NCBI GenBank assembly: GCA_015654965.1
Contig: JAATGD010000102.1
Span: 1 to 13,294, forward strand
Direction of reading: 5' to 3'
Source: Hyphomicrobiales bacterium
Lineage (GTDB): Bacteria; Pseudomonadota; Alphaproteobacteria; Rhizobiales; Rhizobiaceae
Length of the DNA: 13,294 nucleotides
Part shown: positions 6,384 through 13,294 of the stretch, piece after piece
Layout: each line of letters begins with the position of its first letter
Numbering within the stretch: position 1 is the stretch's first letter
The notes under the pieces: generated by a model
Databases searched by the model: none
What the model was told of the DNA's origin: nothing
The model's input: only the letters and a program-made list of their open reading frames with translations
Made by a program: the position numbers and the translations under genes

Positions 6384-7427
6384 ATGAAGAAAATGGGAAT
6401 CAGTGCAGTAAGTAAAACTGTGCTTGCTCTTGCAGTAAGCGGGTGGATGGCCAGTACTGCATTGGCGGAAGACATCAAATCAATTGCTATTCTGGCCCCG
6501 GAAATGGGAACAGACATGGGCTGGAACCAGCAGGGCGTGGCAGCGGCCAAGGCCGCTGGCGAAGCTGCCGGGGTGAAGGTCGTGGTTGCAGAAAATCTCG
6601 GCTATGGCGACGTGCGCCCGACACTGCGCGAGCTTGCCGAGGATGGCGCAGGCCTGCTGATCGCGCATGCTTCCGGCTACAACACCGCCGCGCCGGAAAT
6701 CGGTGAGGAAATGAAGGTGCCTGTGGCGATTGTCGATAGCCCCGACAAGCTTTCCGCAGGCAAGGTTGCCGATTATACCGCCGCCGGTAGCGATGGCGCT
6801 TATCTCGCCGGTCGTCTCGCCGCCAAGGTCAGCCGCACCAAAATTGTCGGTATCGTCGTTTCGGGTGAGCCTCCATCGTGGAACAACATGTCGGTTGCTT
6901 TTGCGCAGGGTGTGAAGGCCGAAAACCCAGCCGTTGAAGTTCGTTATGCCGTCATTGGACCCGCCGCCTATTCGGATGCCGCGGGCGGCAAGCGCGTGAC
7001 GGAAACCGTTATTGCATCCGGCGCCGATGTTATCTTCGGACAGGGCAACGGTTCCAGCTTCGGCATGTTGCAGGCCGTCGAGACGACACCTGCCACGGAT
7101 GGCGGCAAGGCCTATTTCATCGACGTCATCGGCGACAAGAGCTCGATCGACAAGGGTTTCCTTCTGTCCTCCGTCATATGGGATCTGAAGCCCGTCTATG
7201 CGGCGATGATAGAGGACCTGAAGGATGGCAAATACGGTAGTCACAACTATAATATCAAACTGGATGACGGCAGCCTGCGGCTTCTCAAGACCAAAAACAT
7301 CCCGGACAATGTGTGGAAGGAGATCGAAGATCTTCAGGCCAAGGTTGTTTCCGGCGAGATCAAGGTTGAGGCGAAGTTCGATGCCGACAGCGTGCATGCG
7401 TTGGTGAAAACGGTCGCTTCCAAGTAA
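6384..7427 (+). CDS. BMP family ABC transporter substrate-binding protein
   Basis: 347 residues. Signal peptide at 1-28 (KTVLALAVSGWMASTALA core) with likely cleavage after ALA and no lipobox Cys, so a free periplasmic protein. The mature part follows the BMP/PnrA fold: IAILAPEMGTDMGWNQQG near the ligand cleft, VVVAENLGYGD, LLIAHASGYNTAAPEIG, TAAGSDGAYLAGRLAAKVS, FGQGNGSSFGM, and a C-terminal hinge strand. Known family ligands are nucleosides, purines and riboflavin-like rings; the Trp in GWNQQG sits where relatives place a ring-stacking aromatic. The start at 6384 follows AGGGA by eight bases; the frame extends upstream but without a signal peptide at its head. First gene of an importer operon. 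The ligand is unknown; a B6 vitamer is a guess from the aminotransferase gene next door. Confidence 0.9.
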   Translation: MKKMGISAVSKTVLALAVSGWMASTALAEDIKSIAILAPEMGTDMGWNQQGVAAAKAAGEAAGVKVVVAENLGYGDVRPTLRELAEDGAGLLIAHASGYNTAAPEIGEEMKVPVAIVDSPDKLSAGKVADYTAAGSDGAYLAGRLAAKVSRTKIVGIVVSGEPPSWNNMSVAFAQGVKAENPAVEVRYAVIGPAAYSDAAGGKRVTETVIASGADVIFGQGNGSSFGMLQAVETTPATDGGKAYFIDVIGDKSSIDKGFLLSSVIWDLKPVYAAMIEDLKDGKYGSHNYNIKLDDGSLRLLKTKNIPDNVWKEIEDLQAKVVSGEIKVEAKFDADSVHALVKTVASK

Positions 7428-7448
7428 CCGGCTTGCTCAAGCATCGGC

Positions 7449-7596
7449 CCAGAACCCGGAAACGGTTTTTGGAAAGCACGATGCATGGACAAAGCAGCGC
7501 GAGCGACCTTTGTCGTCCGAAAGGGCGCACAGCGCTCGAATAGCCGTCTCGTTGCTTCCGGGCATCGGCGTGATCCGTTCGGATGCGACGAGACGG
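7449..7596 (+). other. Structured intercistronic region between binding-protein and ATPase genes
   Basis: The 190-base gap holds three potential hairpins. First, CCAGAACC (7449-7456) with GGTTTTTGG (7464-7472). Second, CGAGCG (7500-7505) and CCTTT (7507-7511) with AAAGG (7520-7524) and CGCTCG (7533-7538). Third, a 12-bp stem, 7544-7555 with 7585-7596, one G-T wobble, plus an inner ATCC/GGAT hairpin. The last ends nine bases before the ATPase ribosome site AAGGA. Likely role: lowering ATPase and permease expression relative to the binding protein, or protecting mRNA. Confidence 0.5.
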
Positions 7597-7617
7597 ACTT
7601 CCATGAAGGACAGTTTG

Positions 7618-9213
7618 ATGCAGGCGACAACAGAAAAAGCAGCTTCTCTTTCATCACGCGCAATACATTCTCCAGTCAGTTCTTCGGGCACGCCCTTTGT
7701 CGCTCTGCGTGGCATAACCAAGCGCTTTCCGGGTGTCGTTGCCAATAATAACGTCAGTACTGATATTTGGCCGTGGGAGGTTCATGTTCTCCTCGGCGAC
7801 AACGGCGCGGGTAAATCCACACTTGTCGGTATGTTGTCCGGGCTTCAGCAGCCCGACGATGGCTGGATCGAAGTGGATGGTGCGCAGGTCAACATCACAT
7901 CGCCCCGCCATGCCTTGTCGCTGGGGATCGGCACCGTGTTCCAGCATTCCATGCTGGTGCCAAGTTTGACGGTCGTCGACAATTTCACACTGGGTGGCGC
8001 GTGGTGGCGCAAACCGGATCGCAACGGTGTTGCCAGGCGTATCAACGAAACGGCAAGCCGTGTGGGACTGCGGGTGGACCCGTTTGCATTGGTCTCCAGC
8101 CTGTCGCTTGGCTAACGTCAACAGGTGGAAATCCTGCGCGCTTTGATGCGCGGCAGCCGATGTCTGATCCTTGACGAAGCGACTGCCATGCTGACGCCCA
8201 ATGAGGCCGTGTCGCTGGGGCAGCTGATGCGGCGGCTCGTGGCGGAAGGGCTGGCGGTCATATTCATAACCCACAAGCTTAACGAGGCGCTTGCCTATGG
8301 CGACCGGATTTCCGTTCTGCGCCTTGGCAAGAATGCCGGTGCTATTGCGCCGGAAGAGCTGAAATCCCATACGGATGCGGAAAATACAGCCAATATCATT
8401 CGGCTCATGTTCGGCAATGCCGCAACGGGTGAGGGTGAAACCGCACCACGCGCCAATCGCGATCTTGGTCCGGTGGTACTGACGGTGGAGAAGCTGAATT
8501 CAAGCGCAGGGCGCATTGCGGTTTGCGATGTTTCGCTGACGATCCGTGCCCGGGAAGTGCTGGGAATAGCCGGGATCGACGGCAATGGCCAGAAGGAGCT
8601 GGCAGAAGCGCTTGCAGGGCAGGCTCCGTCTGTTGGAAGCGTTCGTTTGCATGGGACAGAAATTGGCGCGCTTTCGGTCGGTGAACGCCGCATAGCGGGT
8701 TTGCGATACGTGACGGATGATCGTCTCGGCGAGGGAACGGTAGGTGCTTTCGCGGTGGCTACCAATTTTCTGCTCAAGGACATCGGTGCTGCGCCGTTTT
8801 GGCGCAATGGGCTGGAAAAACCGCAACAGATCCGCGCCCAGGCTGCCGAACATGTCCGCAATTTCGATATCCGCGCGCCGGATGTCCAGACCCCGGTCGG
8901 CACCTTGTCGGGCGGCAATATCCAGAAAGTTCTGCTGGCGCGTGAACTGACGGGAGCAGCCGAGGCGGTGATCTTTGCAAAGCCGACCTATGGACTCGAC
9001 GTCAAAAACATTCGCGCCACTCGCCAGCGAATTCGCGACGCCGCGGATGCAGGCAAGGCAGTGTTGCTGATTTCGACCGATCTGGATGAGCTTCTGGAAC
9101 TTGCCGACAGAATAGCCGTGATCGAGCAGGGCAGAGTACTCGGCACGGTTCAAAATGGAGCAGGCGCGCGCGATGCTATCGGCCGCCTGATGAGTACCGG
9201 AGAAGAAGAATGA
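7618..9213 (+). pseudogene. BMP-type ABC transporter ATPase, interrupted by an in-frame TAA
   Basis: Would encode about 531 residues with two nucleotide-binding domains, the norm for BMP/sugar-type importers. Domain 1: ITKRFPGVVA, Walker A GDNGAGKST (60-68), Q-loop FQH (108-110), then LSLG followed by TAA (8113-8115) where the family has Glu in LS.GE.Q.VEI. The frame resumes as RQQVEILRAL, Walker B CLILDEATAML and FITHKLNEA. Domain 2 has the usual degenerate ATP site (GIDGNGQKEL), an intact LSGGNIQKVLLAREL and PTYGLDV. Only one lesion interrupts the frame; elsewhere W53 replaces the usual Gly before Walker A and Ala replaces Pro in LDEP. The start at 7618 has AAGGA seven bases before it. The end overlaps the permease gene start (ATGA). 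The product as written is a 165-residue fragment, so import should fail unless the stop is an error or is suppressed. Confidence 0.85.
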
Positions 9214-10301
9214 GCGATCAGCAAGCCGGCACGGCCGGTATGGCTGGACCGATGACACGTCCGCCTTTTTCCGCGTGGGGCAGAATCCTTTCCGTCAGCG
9301 TTGGACCTCTGGTCGCGGCCCTTGTTCTGGGTGGGCTGATCCTGCTCGCCATGGGCGTCAATCCGCTGAGTTACTATGCCTATGTTGTCGAACGGGGAAT
9401 TTTGTCTCCTTCCGGTCTTTCGGCAACGCTGACCCGTATGGGGCCGTTTCTGCTGATTGCAGCGAGCCTGATCGTCGCTTTCCGCGCTGGCATCTGGAAT
9501 CTTGGCGGCGATGGACAGTTTCTGCTTGCTGCGGTGATTGTTGCTGCCGCCACGCCGCTTTTGCACACGGCCGGATTGCCGGTCTGGCTCAACTTGGCGG
9601 TCGGACTGCTGATCGGTCTGGCGGTTGGTGCGGTCTGGGGTTTGTTGCCCGCCATGCTCAAGGCGTGGCATGGCATCAATGAAATCATCACCACCCTGAT
9701 GATGAGTTTTCTGGGCGTGTCGCTGGCCAATGTACTGGTGAAGCTCGCTTTTCTCGATCCGGCCACCACGACCCCGCAAACGCGCACGCTCCCGGTGGAT
9801 GCACGCCTGCCGAAACTGTTCGATACAACCATTTCATCGGGCTTGATCATAGGTCTTGTCGTGATCATCGCCATGCATCTGATGATGACGCGAACGTCGT
9901 TTGGCATGAAGTTGCGTCTGGTCGGGGCAAATCCGCGTGCGGCTATTCATGCCGGACTTTCTGTTCCGAAACTGACCATTGCCGTCTTTGCCATTTCTGC
10001 AGGCCTTGCCGGGCTGTCCGGTGCCGTGGATATTCTGGGCACGCAAGGCAATGTCCGTGCGGACTGGAACCCGGCCTATAGCCTGACGGTGGTGCCATTG
10101 GTTTTCCTCGCGCGCCTCAACGGCTTTGGCTCCATCGCCTATGTCTTCCTGTTTTCCGCTCTGACAATCGGTGGGGAAAGTGCGGCTCGCCAGCTCGGTG
10201 TGCCAAGCTTCTTCTCGCTAATCATTGTGGCGCTGCTGCTGATCACGCTCGCGCTGGCGGAATATTATGACAAGAACCGCCGTTACCGGGCCAAGGTCTG
10301 A
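9210..10301 (+). CDS. BMP-type ABC transporter permease, first subunit
   Basis: 363 residues, an inner-membrane permease of the branched-chain/ribose type (BPD_transp_2). A polar N-terminus of about 25 residues precedes a first membrane helix at 30-50; several more hydrophobic helices follow. The family landmarks of the first BMP permease are present: FRAGIWNLGGDGQFLLAA (91-108) and the EAA-like cytoplasmic loop GINEIITTLMMSF (155-167), with a conserved RLVGANPRAA segment after the mid-protein loop. The ATG overlaps the ATPase stop (ATGA at 9210-9213), so its translation was presumably coupled to the ATPase. It pairs with the second permease to form the channel. The frame is intact. A premature stop upstream in the ATPase could reduce its translation. 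Confidence 0.9.
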   Translation: MSDQQAGTAGMAGPMTRPPFSAWGRILSVSVGPLVAALVLGGLILLAMGVNPLSYYAYVVERGILSPSGLSATLTRMGPFLLIAASLIVAFRAGIWNLGGDGQFLLAAVIVAAATPLLHTAGLPVWLNLAVGLLIGLAVGAVWGLLPAMLKAWHGINEIITTLMMSFLGVSLANVLVKLAFLDPATTTPQTRTLPVDARLPKLFDTTISSGLIIGLVVIIAMHLMMTRTSFGMKLRLVGANPRAAIHAGLSVPKLTIAVFAISAGLAGLSGAVDILGTQGNVRADWNPAYSLTVVPLVFLARLNGFGSIAYVFLFSALTIGGESAARQLGVPSFFSLIIVALLLITLALAEYYDKNRRYRAKV

Positions 10302-10314
10302 GGAGGAGAAAAAC

Positions 10315-11247
10315 ATGGCGCTTTTTACGGAAAGTTTCATTATCACCCTGTTCCTGGGCGCAATCGCTGCAGGTACCCCACTTTTGCTGGCCGGGCTTGG
10401 CGAGCAATTGTCGGAAAAGGCAGGCGTGCTGAATATCGGGCTGGAGGGTATGATACTGGCCGGAGCCTATGCCGGTTTTCTGGTCGCGTGGACCACCGGC
10501 AGCATGGGGCTCGGCTTTGTTGGCGGCATTGTTGCGGGCGCGTTCATCGCTTTCATCATGGTGATGTTTTGCGTGCGGCTTGGTCTTAATCAGATCGTCA
10601 TCGGTATTGCTCTAACGCTTGCGGTTCAAGGTCTGACCGCACTCCTGCATTTTGTGCAGTTTTCGCAAACCTATCCACGTCTGGACGGGGCTCCCAAGTG
10701 GCCGATCTGGCCTTTGTCCGAAATCCCCGTGCTGGGACCGATCCTGTTCAACCATAATCCGGTCGTTTATGCAGCGGTCATTCTGGTTGCGGTCTTCGCC
10801 TGGATCTACCGTATGACGCATCTGGGTACAGCCTTGCAGGCGGCGGGCGACAAACCGGCCGCGCTCGATGCAACCGGTGTGGATGTTGTCCGCACTCGAG
10901 GCATCGCCGTGCTGATAACGGGCGCATTGGCTGGTCTTGGCGGTGCGTTCATGTCTGTTGCAGTCGCAGGCGTGTTCATCCCATTCATGAGCCACGGCAA
11001 CGGCTTCATCGCCATTGTGCTTGCCATGCTGGCACGCGGCAGACCGTTATGGGTTTTGGGCGGAGCATTGCTGTTCGGTGTCAGCCTGTCGTTGGCAACG
11101 GCCTTGCAAGTTGCTGGCGTCAATGTACCAACAGACGTGATCCAGATGTTGCCATTTGCAATGGTCATGCTGGTGCTGCTGATCGCTGGACGCAAGGCAA
11201 GTTTGCCGCAGGCGCTGGGTGAAAGCTTCGTGCGCGGAGCCCGCTGA
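10315..11247 (+). CDS. BMP-type ABC transporter permease, second subunit
   Basis: 310 residues, highly hydrophobic, the shorter partner permease. The landmark LSEKAGVLNIGLEGMILAGA (32-51) is typical of the second permease in nucleoside-type BMP systems. A later GDKPAALDATGVDV and a glycine-rich GALAGLGGAFMSVAV helix are also family features. The start is the ATG at 10315, with a full AGGAGG (10301-10306) eight bases upstream and directly after the first permease stop; an upstream in-frame start would only add a polar tail overlapping the first permease. Last gene of the importer operon; no convincing terminator is visible after it. Confidence 0.9.
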   Translation: MALFTESFIITLFLGAIAAGTPLLLAGLGEQLSEKAGVLNIGLEGMILAGAYAGFLVAWTTGSMGLGFVGGIVAGAFIAFIMVMFCVRLGLNQIVIGIALTLAVQGLTALLHFVQFSQTYPRLDGAPKWPIWPLSEIPVLGPILFNHNPVVYAAVILVAVFAWIYRMTHLGTALQAAGDKPAALDATGVDVVRTRGIAVLITGALAGLGGAFMSVAVAGVFIPFMSHGNGFIAIVLAMLARGRPLWVLGGALLFGVSLSLATALQVAGVNVPTDVIQMLPFAMVMLVLLIAGRKASLPQALGESFVRGAR

Positions 11248-11434
11248 AGTCAATTCTTTATGGTCAATGGATGTAAAGCTTTAAGCTTGGCTTGAGCTGC
11301 TCTATATGATGCATAATGGTTGAGGTGCGATGCGTGCAGGAACGCGGTAAGTCGGATATTACTTCCAGTCAGAAACATTCAATAGGCAGGCTCATGCGAA
11401 ATGAATTTGCCCTCTTCTTGAGGAGTAGCGCCGC
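11248..11434. other. Gap upstream of the DUF808 gene
   Basis: No gene seen. It has a weak self-complementary run (AAGCTTTAAGCTT near 11277-11289) and scattered AT-rich -10-like words (TATGAT, CATAAT near 11305-11314) without a well-spaced -35. CCTC at 11411-11414 can pair with GAGG at 11420-11423 and would partly cover the AGGAG ribosome site of the next gene. Confidence 0.3.
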
Positions 11435-12394
11435 ATGAGTGGCATTTTAGCCCTTTTGGACGATGTGTCAGCAATCGCCAAGATTGCTGCCGCTTCCGTC
11501 GATGATATTGGCGCGAATGCGGCAAAAGCAGGCACAAAAACGATCGGCGTGCTCATTGACGATGCGGCCGTCACGCCAAATTATGTTGTCGGTATTACTG
11601 CCGCACGCGAATTGCCGATGATCGGCAAGATCGCAATGGGTAGCCTTCGCAACAAAGCATTGCTTATCCCGGTTCTTCTGGCGCTGCACTATTTTTTCCC
11701 TATAGCGATTACAGCGCTTTTGATGATTGGCGGCGCTTATTTGTGCTTTGAGGGGGCTGAAAAGGTTTTGCACAAATTTTTCCCGAGCGACAGCCACCAT
11801 GAGGAGGGCGCGCAAGAGGACAAGGACCCGACGGCACTTGAAGAACAGCGTGTTGCCGGTGCAATCAAAACGGATTTCATTCTTTCGGCCGAGATCATGA
11901 CGCTAGCTCTCTCCATGATTGAAACAAATTCAATCTGGATCGAACTCGCGACGCTGATCGTGGTCGGAATCATGATCACGGTTCTGGTTTATGGCGTTGT
12001 GGCGGTCATCGTTAAGCTTGATGATTTTGGGGTGCTGATGGCGCGCAAGGGACGCTTGTCCGTGATTCGCATATTGGGACGATGGATTGTTCGGGCTGTC
12101 CCCAAGCTTCTACTGTTGCTTACAATCATTGGTACTGCTGCCATGCTATGGGTCGGAGGCAATATCTTTATCCATGGTCTTCATGAGCTGGGCGTTCACC
12201 AGCCATTTGCATGGATTTCAGGAACAGCTGCAAACCTTGCCGCTCCTATGCCAGAAAGCCTGTCCGGCGTCGTTAATTGGCTTGCAACAGCCTTTGCCGA
12301 TGGTGTTTTCGGTTTTGTTCTCGGCTCACTGGTCGTGGCTTTCATAGCAAAGACCGGTATCCAGAGATTATTCAGTCAATCTGAACAAGCGTGA
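11435..12394 (+). CDS. DUF808/YedI family inner-membrane protein
   Basis: 319 residues, typical for the family. The N-terminus MSGILALLDDVSAIAKIAAASVDDI and KAGTKTIGVLIDDAAVTPNYV is the family hallmark. Membrane segments are near 75-105, 170-194, 222-248 and 288-306. The segment between the first two is acidic and hydrophilic (SHHEEGAQEDKD). FEGAEKVLHK (105-114) and TDFILSAEIM (146-155) are conserved blocks. Start at ATG 11435 with AGGAG nine bases upstream. The molecular role of the family is not established; it is a stand-alone gene here, with no obvious link to the transporter before it. Confidence 0.9.
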   Translation: MSGILALLDDVSAIAKIAAASVDDIGANAAKAGTKTIGVLIDDAAVTPNYVVGITAARELPMIGKIAMGSLRNKALLIPVLLALHYFFPIAITALLMIGGAYLCFEGAEKVLHKFFPSDSHHEEGAQEDKDPTALEEQRVAGAIKTDFILSAEIMTLALSMIETNSIWIELATLIVVGIMITVLVYGVVAVIVKLDDFGVLMARKGRLSVIRILGRWIVRAVPKLLLLLTIIGTAAMLWVGGNIFIHGLHELGVHQPFAWISGTAANLAAPMPESLSGVVNWLATAFADGVFGFVLGSLVVAFIAKTGIQRLFSQSEQA

Positions 12395-12460
12395 CGCGCG
12401 GTTTCATCAGGAAAGCGGAAGTCATGATTGCATGATGCAGTTTACAAGCCCCCGAAATAT

Positions 12461-12482
12461 ATCATTATGTGATTATAATGAT
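12461..12482. repeat. AT-rich inverted repeat
   Basis: Perfect 8-bp arms ATCATTAT and ATAATGAT around GTGATT, in the gap between the DUF808 gene and tRNA-Cys. It could be an operator-like site or the remains of a weak 3' hairpin; no reading frame begins nearby. Confidence 0.45.
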
Positions 12483-12517
12483 TTAGTGGAATTTTTTACA
12501 TAAAGACCGCTAATGGC

Positions 12518-12546
12518 TTGACGAAATGCATGGCGGTCAATATTGG
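12518..12546 (+). promoter_or_regulatory. Possible tRNA-Cys promoter
   Basis: TTGACG (12518-12523), exactly 17 bases, then TATTGG (12541-12546). The -35 is strong and the -10 poor (three of six). Initiation near 12553 would give a leader of about 38 bases before the mature tRNA. A GACCGC/GCGGTC inverted repeat brackets the -35. Confidence 0.35.
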
Positions 12547-12590
12547 AACTGCGCAGGGCAATTCCGTCAGAATCGGAAGCTCTCATGGTT

Positions 12591-12664
12591 GGCCTCGTGG
12601 CGGAGTGGTTACGCAGAGGACTGCAAATCCTTGCACCCCGGTTCGATTCCGGGCGAGGCCTCCA
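12591..12664 (+). tRNA. tRNA-Cys(GCA)
   Basis: A full cloverleaf. Acceptor GGCCTCG pairs with CGAGGCC; the D stem is GCG/CGC around GAGTGGTTA; a five-pair anticodon stem holds loop CTGCAAA with anticodon GCA at 12623-12625; the T arm is CCCGG-TTCGATT-CCGGG. Discriminator T is at 12661, and CCA is encoded at 12662-12664. Confidence 0.97.
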
Positions 12665-12712
12665 TATAGTTTTAAAATCAAGTACAGTTAATTGTTTTTG
12701 TTATGCATTTAA

Positions 12713-12781
12713 GAAGTGGGCAATCTGTTCTTATGGGGTTCTGCCACACCATATGACGGTATGGCACTCAGTTTGCCCTTC
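12713..12781. repeat. Large imperfect hairpin, possible structured RNA
   Basis: GAAG-T-GGGCAATCTG on the left (12713-12727) pairs with CAGTTTGCCC-TTC on the right (12769-12781), with one mismatch and one bulge. An inner hairpin CCATA-TGACGG-TATGG (12749-12764) sits inside. No promoter or T-run was found next to it. Confidence 0.4.
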
Positions 12782-12931
12782 ATGTTCACCTACCAAAGTA
12801 GCTTCTGACAAATACCATCCCAATTAATCTCTGTAACCGCCTGTCTTGCCATACGAGCGCGCTCTGCATTGCGGGTATATATTTAAATGTGATGGCTTGC
12901 TTTCAAGCGCTTGGGTTATCGCCTTTGACCT

Positions 12932-13055
12932 AAATGTCGGGCGGCAATGGAATAGTGGTGATAATCAGTTGAGTGATACCCCTCAAAGGGGCCTTGAAGA
13001 ACGATCAGGAAAAATGGGTCTGTCTAAAAAACAGTGACACGCTACCCCGACATTT
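12932..13055. repeat. 124-bp segment bounded by perfect 10-bp inverted repeats
   Basis: AAATGTCGGG (12932-12941) and its exact reverse complement CCCGACATTT (13046-13055) bracket a non-coding interior that includes CCCCT-CAA-AGGGG. The size fits a short non-autonomous mobile or palindromic repeat element, but there is no clear target duplication beyond CT on both sides. Confidence 0.35.
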
Positions 13056-13077
13056 CTTTAATGATTTCAGTTATTTA

Positions 13078-13167
13078 TGGCGGAGGGGGTGGGATTCGAA
13101 CCCACGGTACAGTCTCCTGCACGCCGGTTTTCAAGACCGGTGCCTTAAACCGCTCGGCCACCCCTCC
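13078..13167 (-). tRNA. tRNA-Ser(UGA)
   Basis: Read on the minus strand from 13167. Acceptor GGAGGGG pairs with CCCCTCC. The D arm is GGCCGAGCGGTTTAAGGC-like, the anticodon stem CCGGT/ACCGG holds loop CTTGAAA with anticodon TGA at 13133-13131, and a long serine-type variable arm (CGTGCAGGAGACTGTACC) precedes the T arm GTGGG-TTCGAAT-CCCAC. Discriminator G is at 13081, and CCA is encoded (13080-13078). Confidence 0.97.
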
Positions 13168-13178
13168 ACTAAGCCATT

Positions 13179-13204
13179 AAAAGGTCCGTAATTGCGGGCC
13201 TTTT
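13179..13204. terminator. Intrinsic terminator-like hairpin upstream of tRNA-Ser
   Basis: AAAAGGTCCG and CGGGCCTTTT form a 10-bp stem with one G-T wobble and loop TAATTG, with T-runs on both strands. It probably ends the minus-strand gene entering from the right, only 11 bases before the tRNA-Ser 5' end. Confidence 0.6.
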
Positions 13205-13238
13205 ACATGAGGGCGTGGCAGAACGAAAGCCGAATTGG

Positions 13239-13294
13239 TCACGAACGGGTCACGTTGCGCTGGCCGTACATGGTTTCGAAATCGAGAATCGGCA
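13239..13294 (-). CDS. Possible C-terminal tail of a minus-strand gene (partial)
   Basis: One minus-strand frame reads PILDFETMYGQRNVTRS and then TGA (13241-13239). Its codon use resembles the coding regions here, and the terminator-like hairpin at 13179-13204 follows at a proper distance. Only 17 residues are visible, so the family cannot be named, and another minus frame is also open across this short stretch. Confidence 0.35.
   Translation of the reverse strand, partial: PILDFETMYGQRNVTRS

Larger units (their letters stand above)
12665..13077. other. 413-base gap between tRNA-Cys and tRNA-Ser, no convincing gene
   Basis: The longest open frames here have under 70 codons, no good ribosome site and no recognisable motif. 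It is more AT-rich than its surroundings. Two inverted-repeat structures stand out: a large imperfect hairpin at 12713-12781, and a pair of perfect 10-bp inverted repeats at 12932-12941 and 13046-13055. A small hairpin CCCCT-CAA-AGGGG lies at 12979-12991. No integrase fragment or copy of a tRNA 3' end was seen. Confidence 0.5.

Noticed and set aside
8113..8115. Recoding of the internal stop (selenocysteine or programmed frameshift)
   Set aside because: The codon is TAA, not TGA, and both sides are in the same frame, so neither explanation fits.
12846..13037. 63-codon open frame between the tRNAs
   Set aside because: No ribosome site, no recognisable motif, and it crosses the inverted-repeat segment.
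12591..13167. Genomic island inserted at a tRNA attachment site
   Set aside because: No integrase, no duplicated tRNA 3' end and no foreign genes lie between the two tRNAs in the window.
12973..13191. Open frame with a WDSNPR-type segment
   Set aside because: It is the classic false translation of the antisense strand of a serine tRNA gene.
1..13294. CRISPR array, phage or toxin-antitoxin system
   Set aside because: No regularly spaced direct repeats, no phage proteins, no recognisable toxin or antitoxin.

Overview
The window reads as a chromosomal segment of an alphaproteobacterium of the Rhizobiales, most probably Brucellaceae (Brucella/Ochrobactrum-like). This is inferred from base composition and codon use, the protein flavours, and the close match of one gene product to what I remember of the Mesorhizobium loti pyridoxamine-pyruvate aminotransferase. 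No database search was possible, so the genus is an inference. One ATPase gene carries a single internal stop, which would fit the mild gene decay seen in Brucella.

Layout. (1) 1-3948, plus strand: a tightly spaced catabolic operon. It holds the C-terminal part of a 3-hydroxybutyrate-dehydrogenase-like SDR (cut by the window edge), a 3-hydroxyisobutyrate-dehydrogenase-family oxidoreductase, an MmgE/PrpD-family protein and a pyridoxamine-pyruvate aminotransferase-like PLP enzyme. (2) 4044-4778, plus strand: a GntR regulator with an FCD domain, convergent with a second SDR (4840-5607, minus strand) that lacks the usual catalytic Tyr and Lys. Both have matching half-sites, TATCGTA and TACGGTA, in their promoter regions, probably the GntR operators. 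(3) 5894-6298, minus strand: a small secreted four-cysteine protein of unknown function, divergent from a BMP-type ABC importer. The importer consists of a periplasmic binding protein (6384-7427), a double-domain ATPase broken by a TAA in its first signature motif (7618-9213), and two permeases (9210-10301 and 10315-11247). (4) 11435-12394: a DUF808/YedI inner-membrane protein. (5) 12591-13167: tRNA-Cys(GCA) on plus and tRNA-Ser(UGA) on minus, separated by about 410 bp without a convincing gene but with inverted repeats. A minus-strand gene tail may enter at the right edge.

How it may fit together. Family knowledge suggests a regulated uptake and breakdown locus: a BMP importer bringing in a small, probably ring-containing nutrient; an aminotransferase removing an amino group onto pyruvate; SDR and beta-hydroxyacid dehydrogenases oxidising the products; an MmgE/PrpD enzyme acting on a carboxylic acid intermediate; and a GntR repressor. 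The aminotransferase keeps the residues reported for pyridoxamine handling, so a vitamin B6 vitamer or a related amine is the best single guess. The later enzymes of the known B6 degradation pathway are not in the window. If the stop in the ATPase is real, the importer is disabled in this strain while the enzymes remain open.
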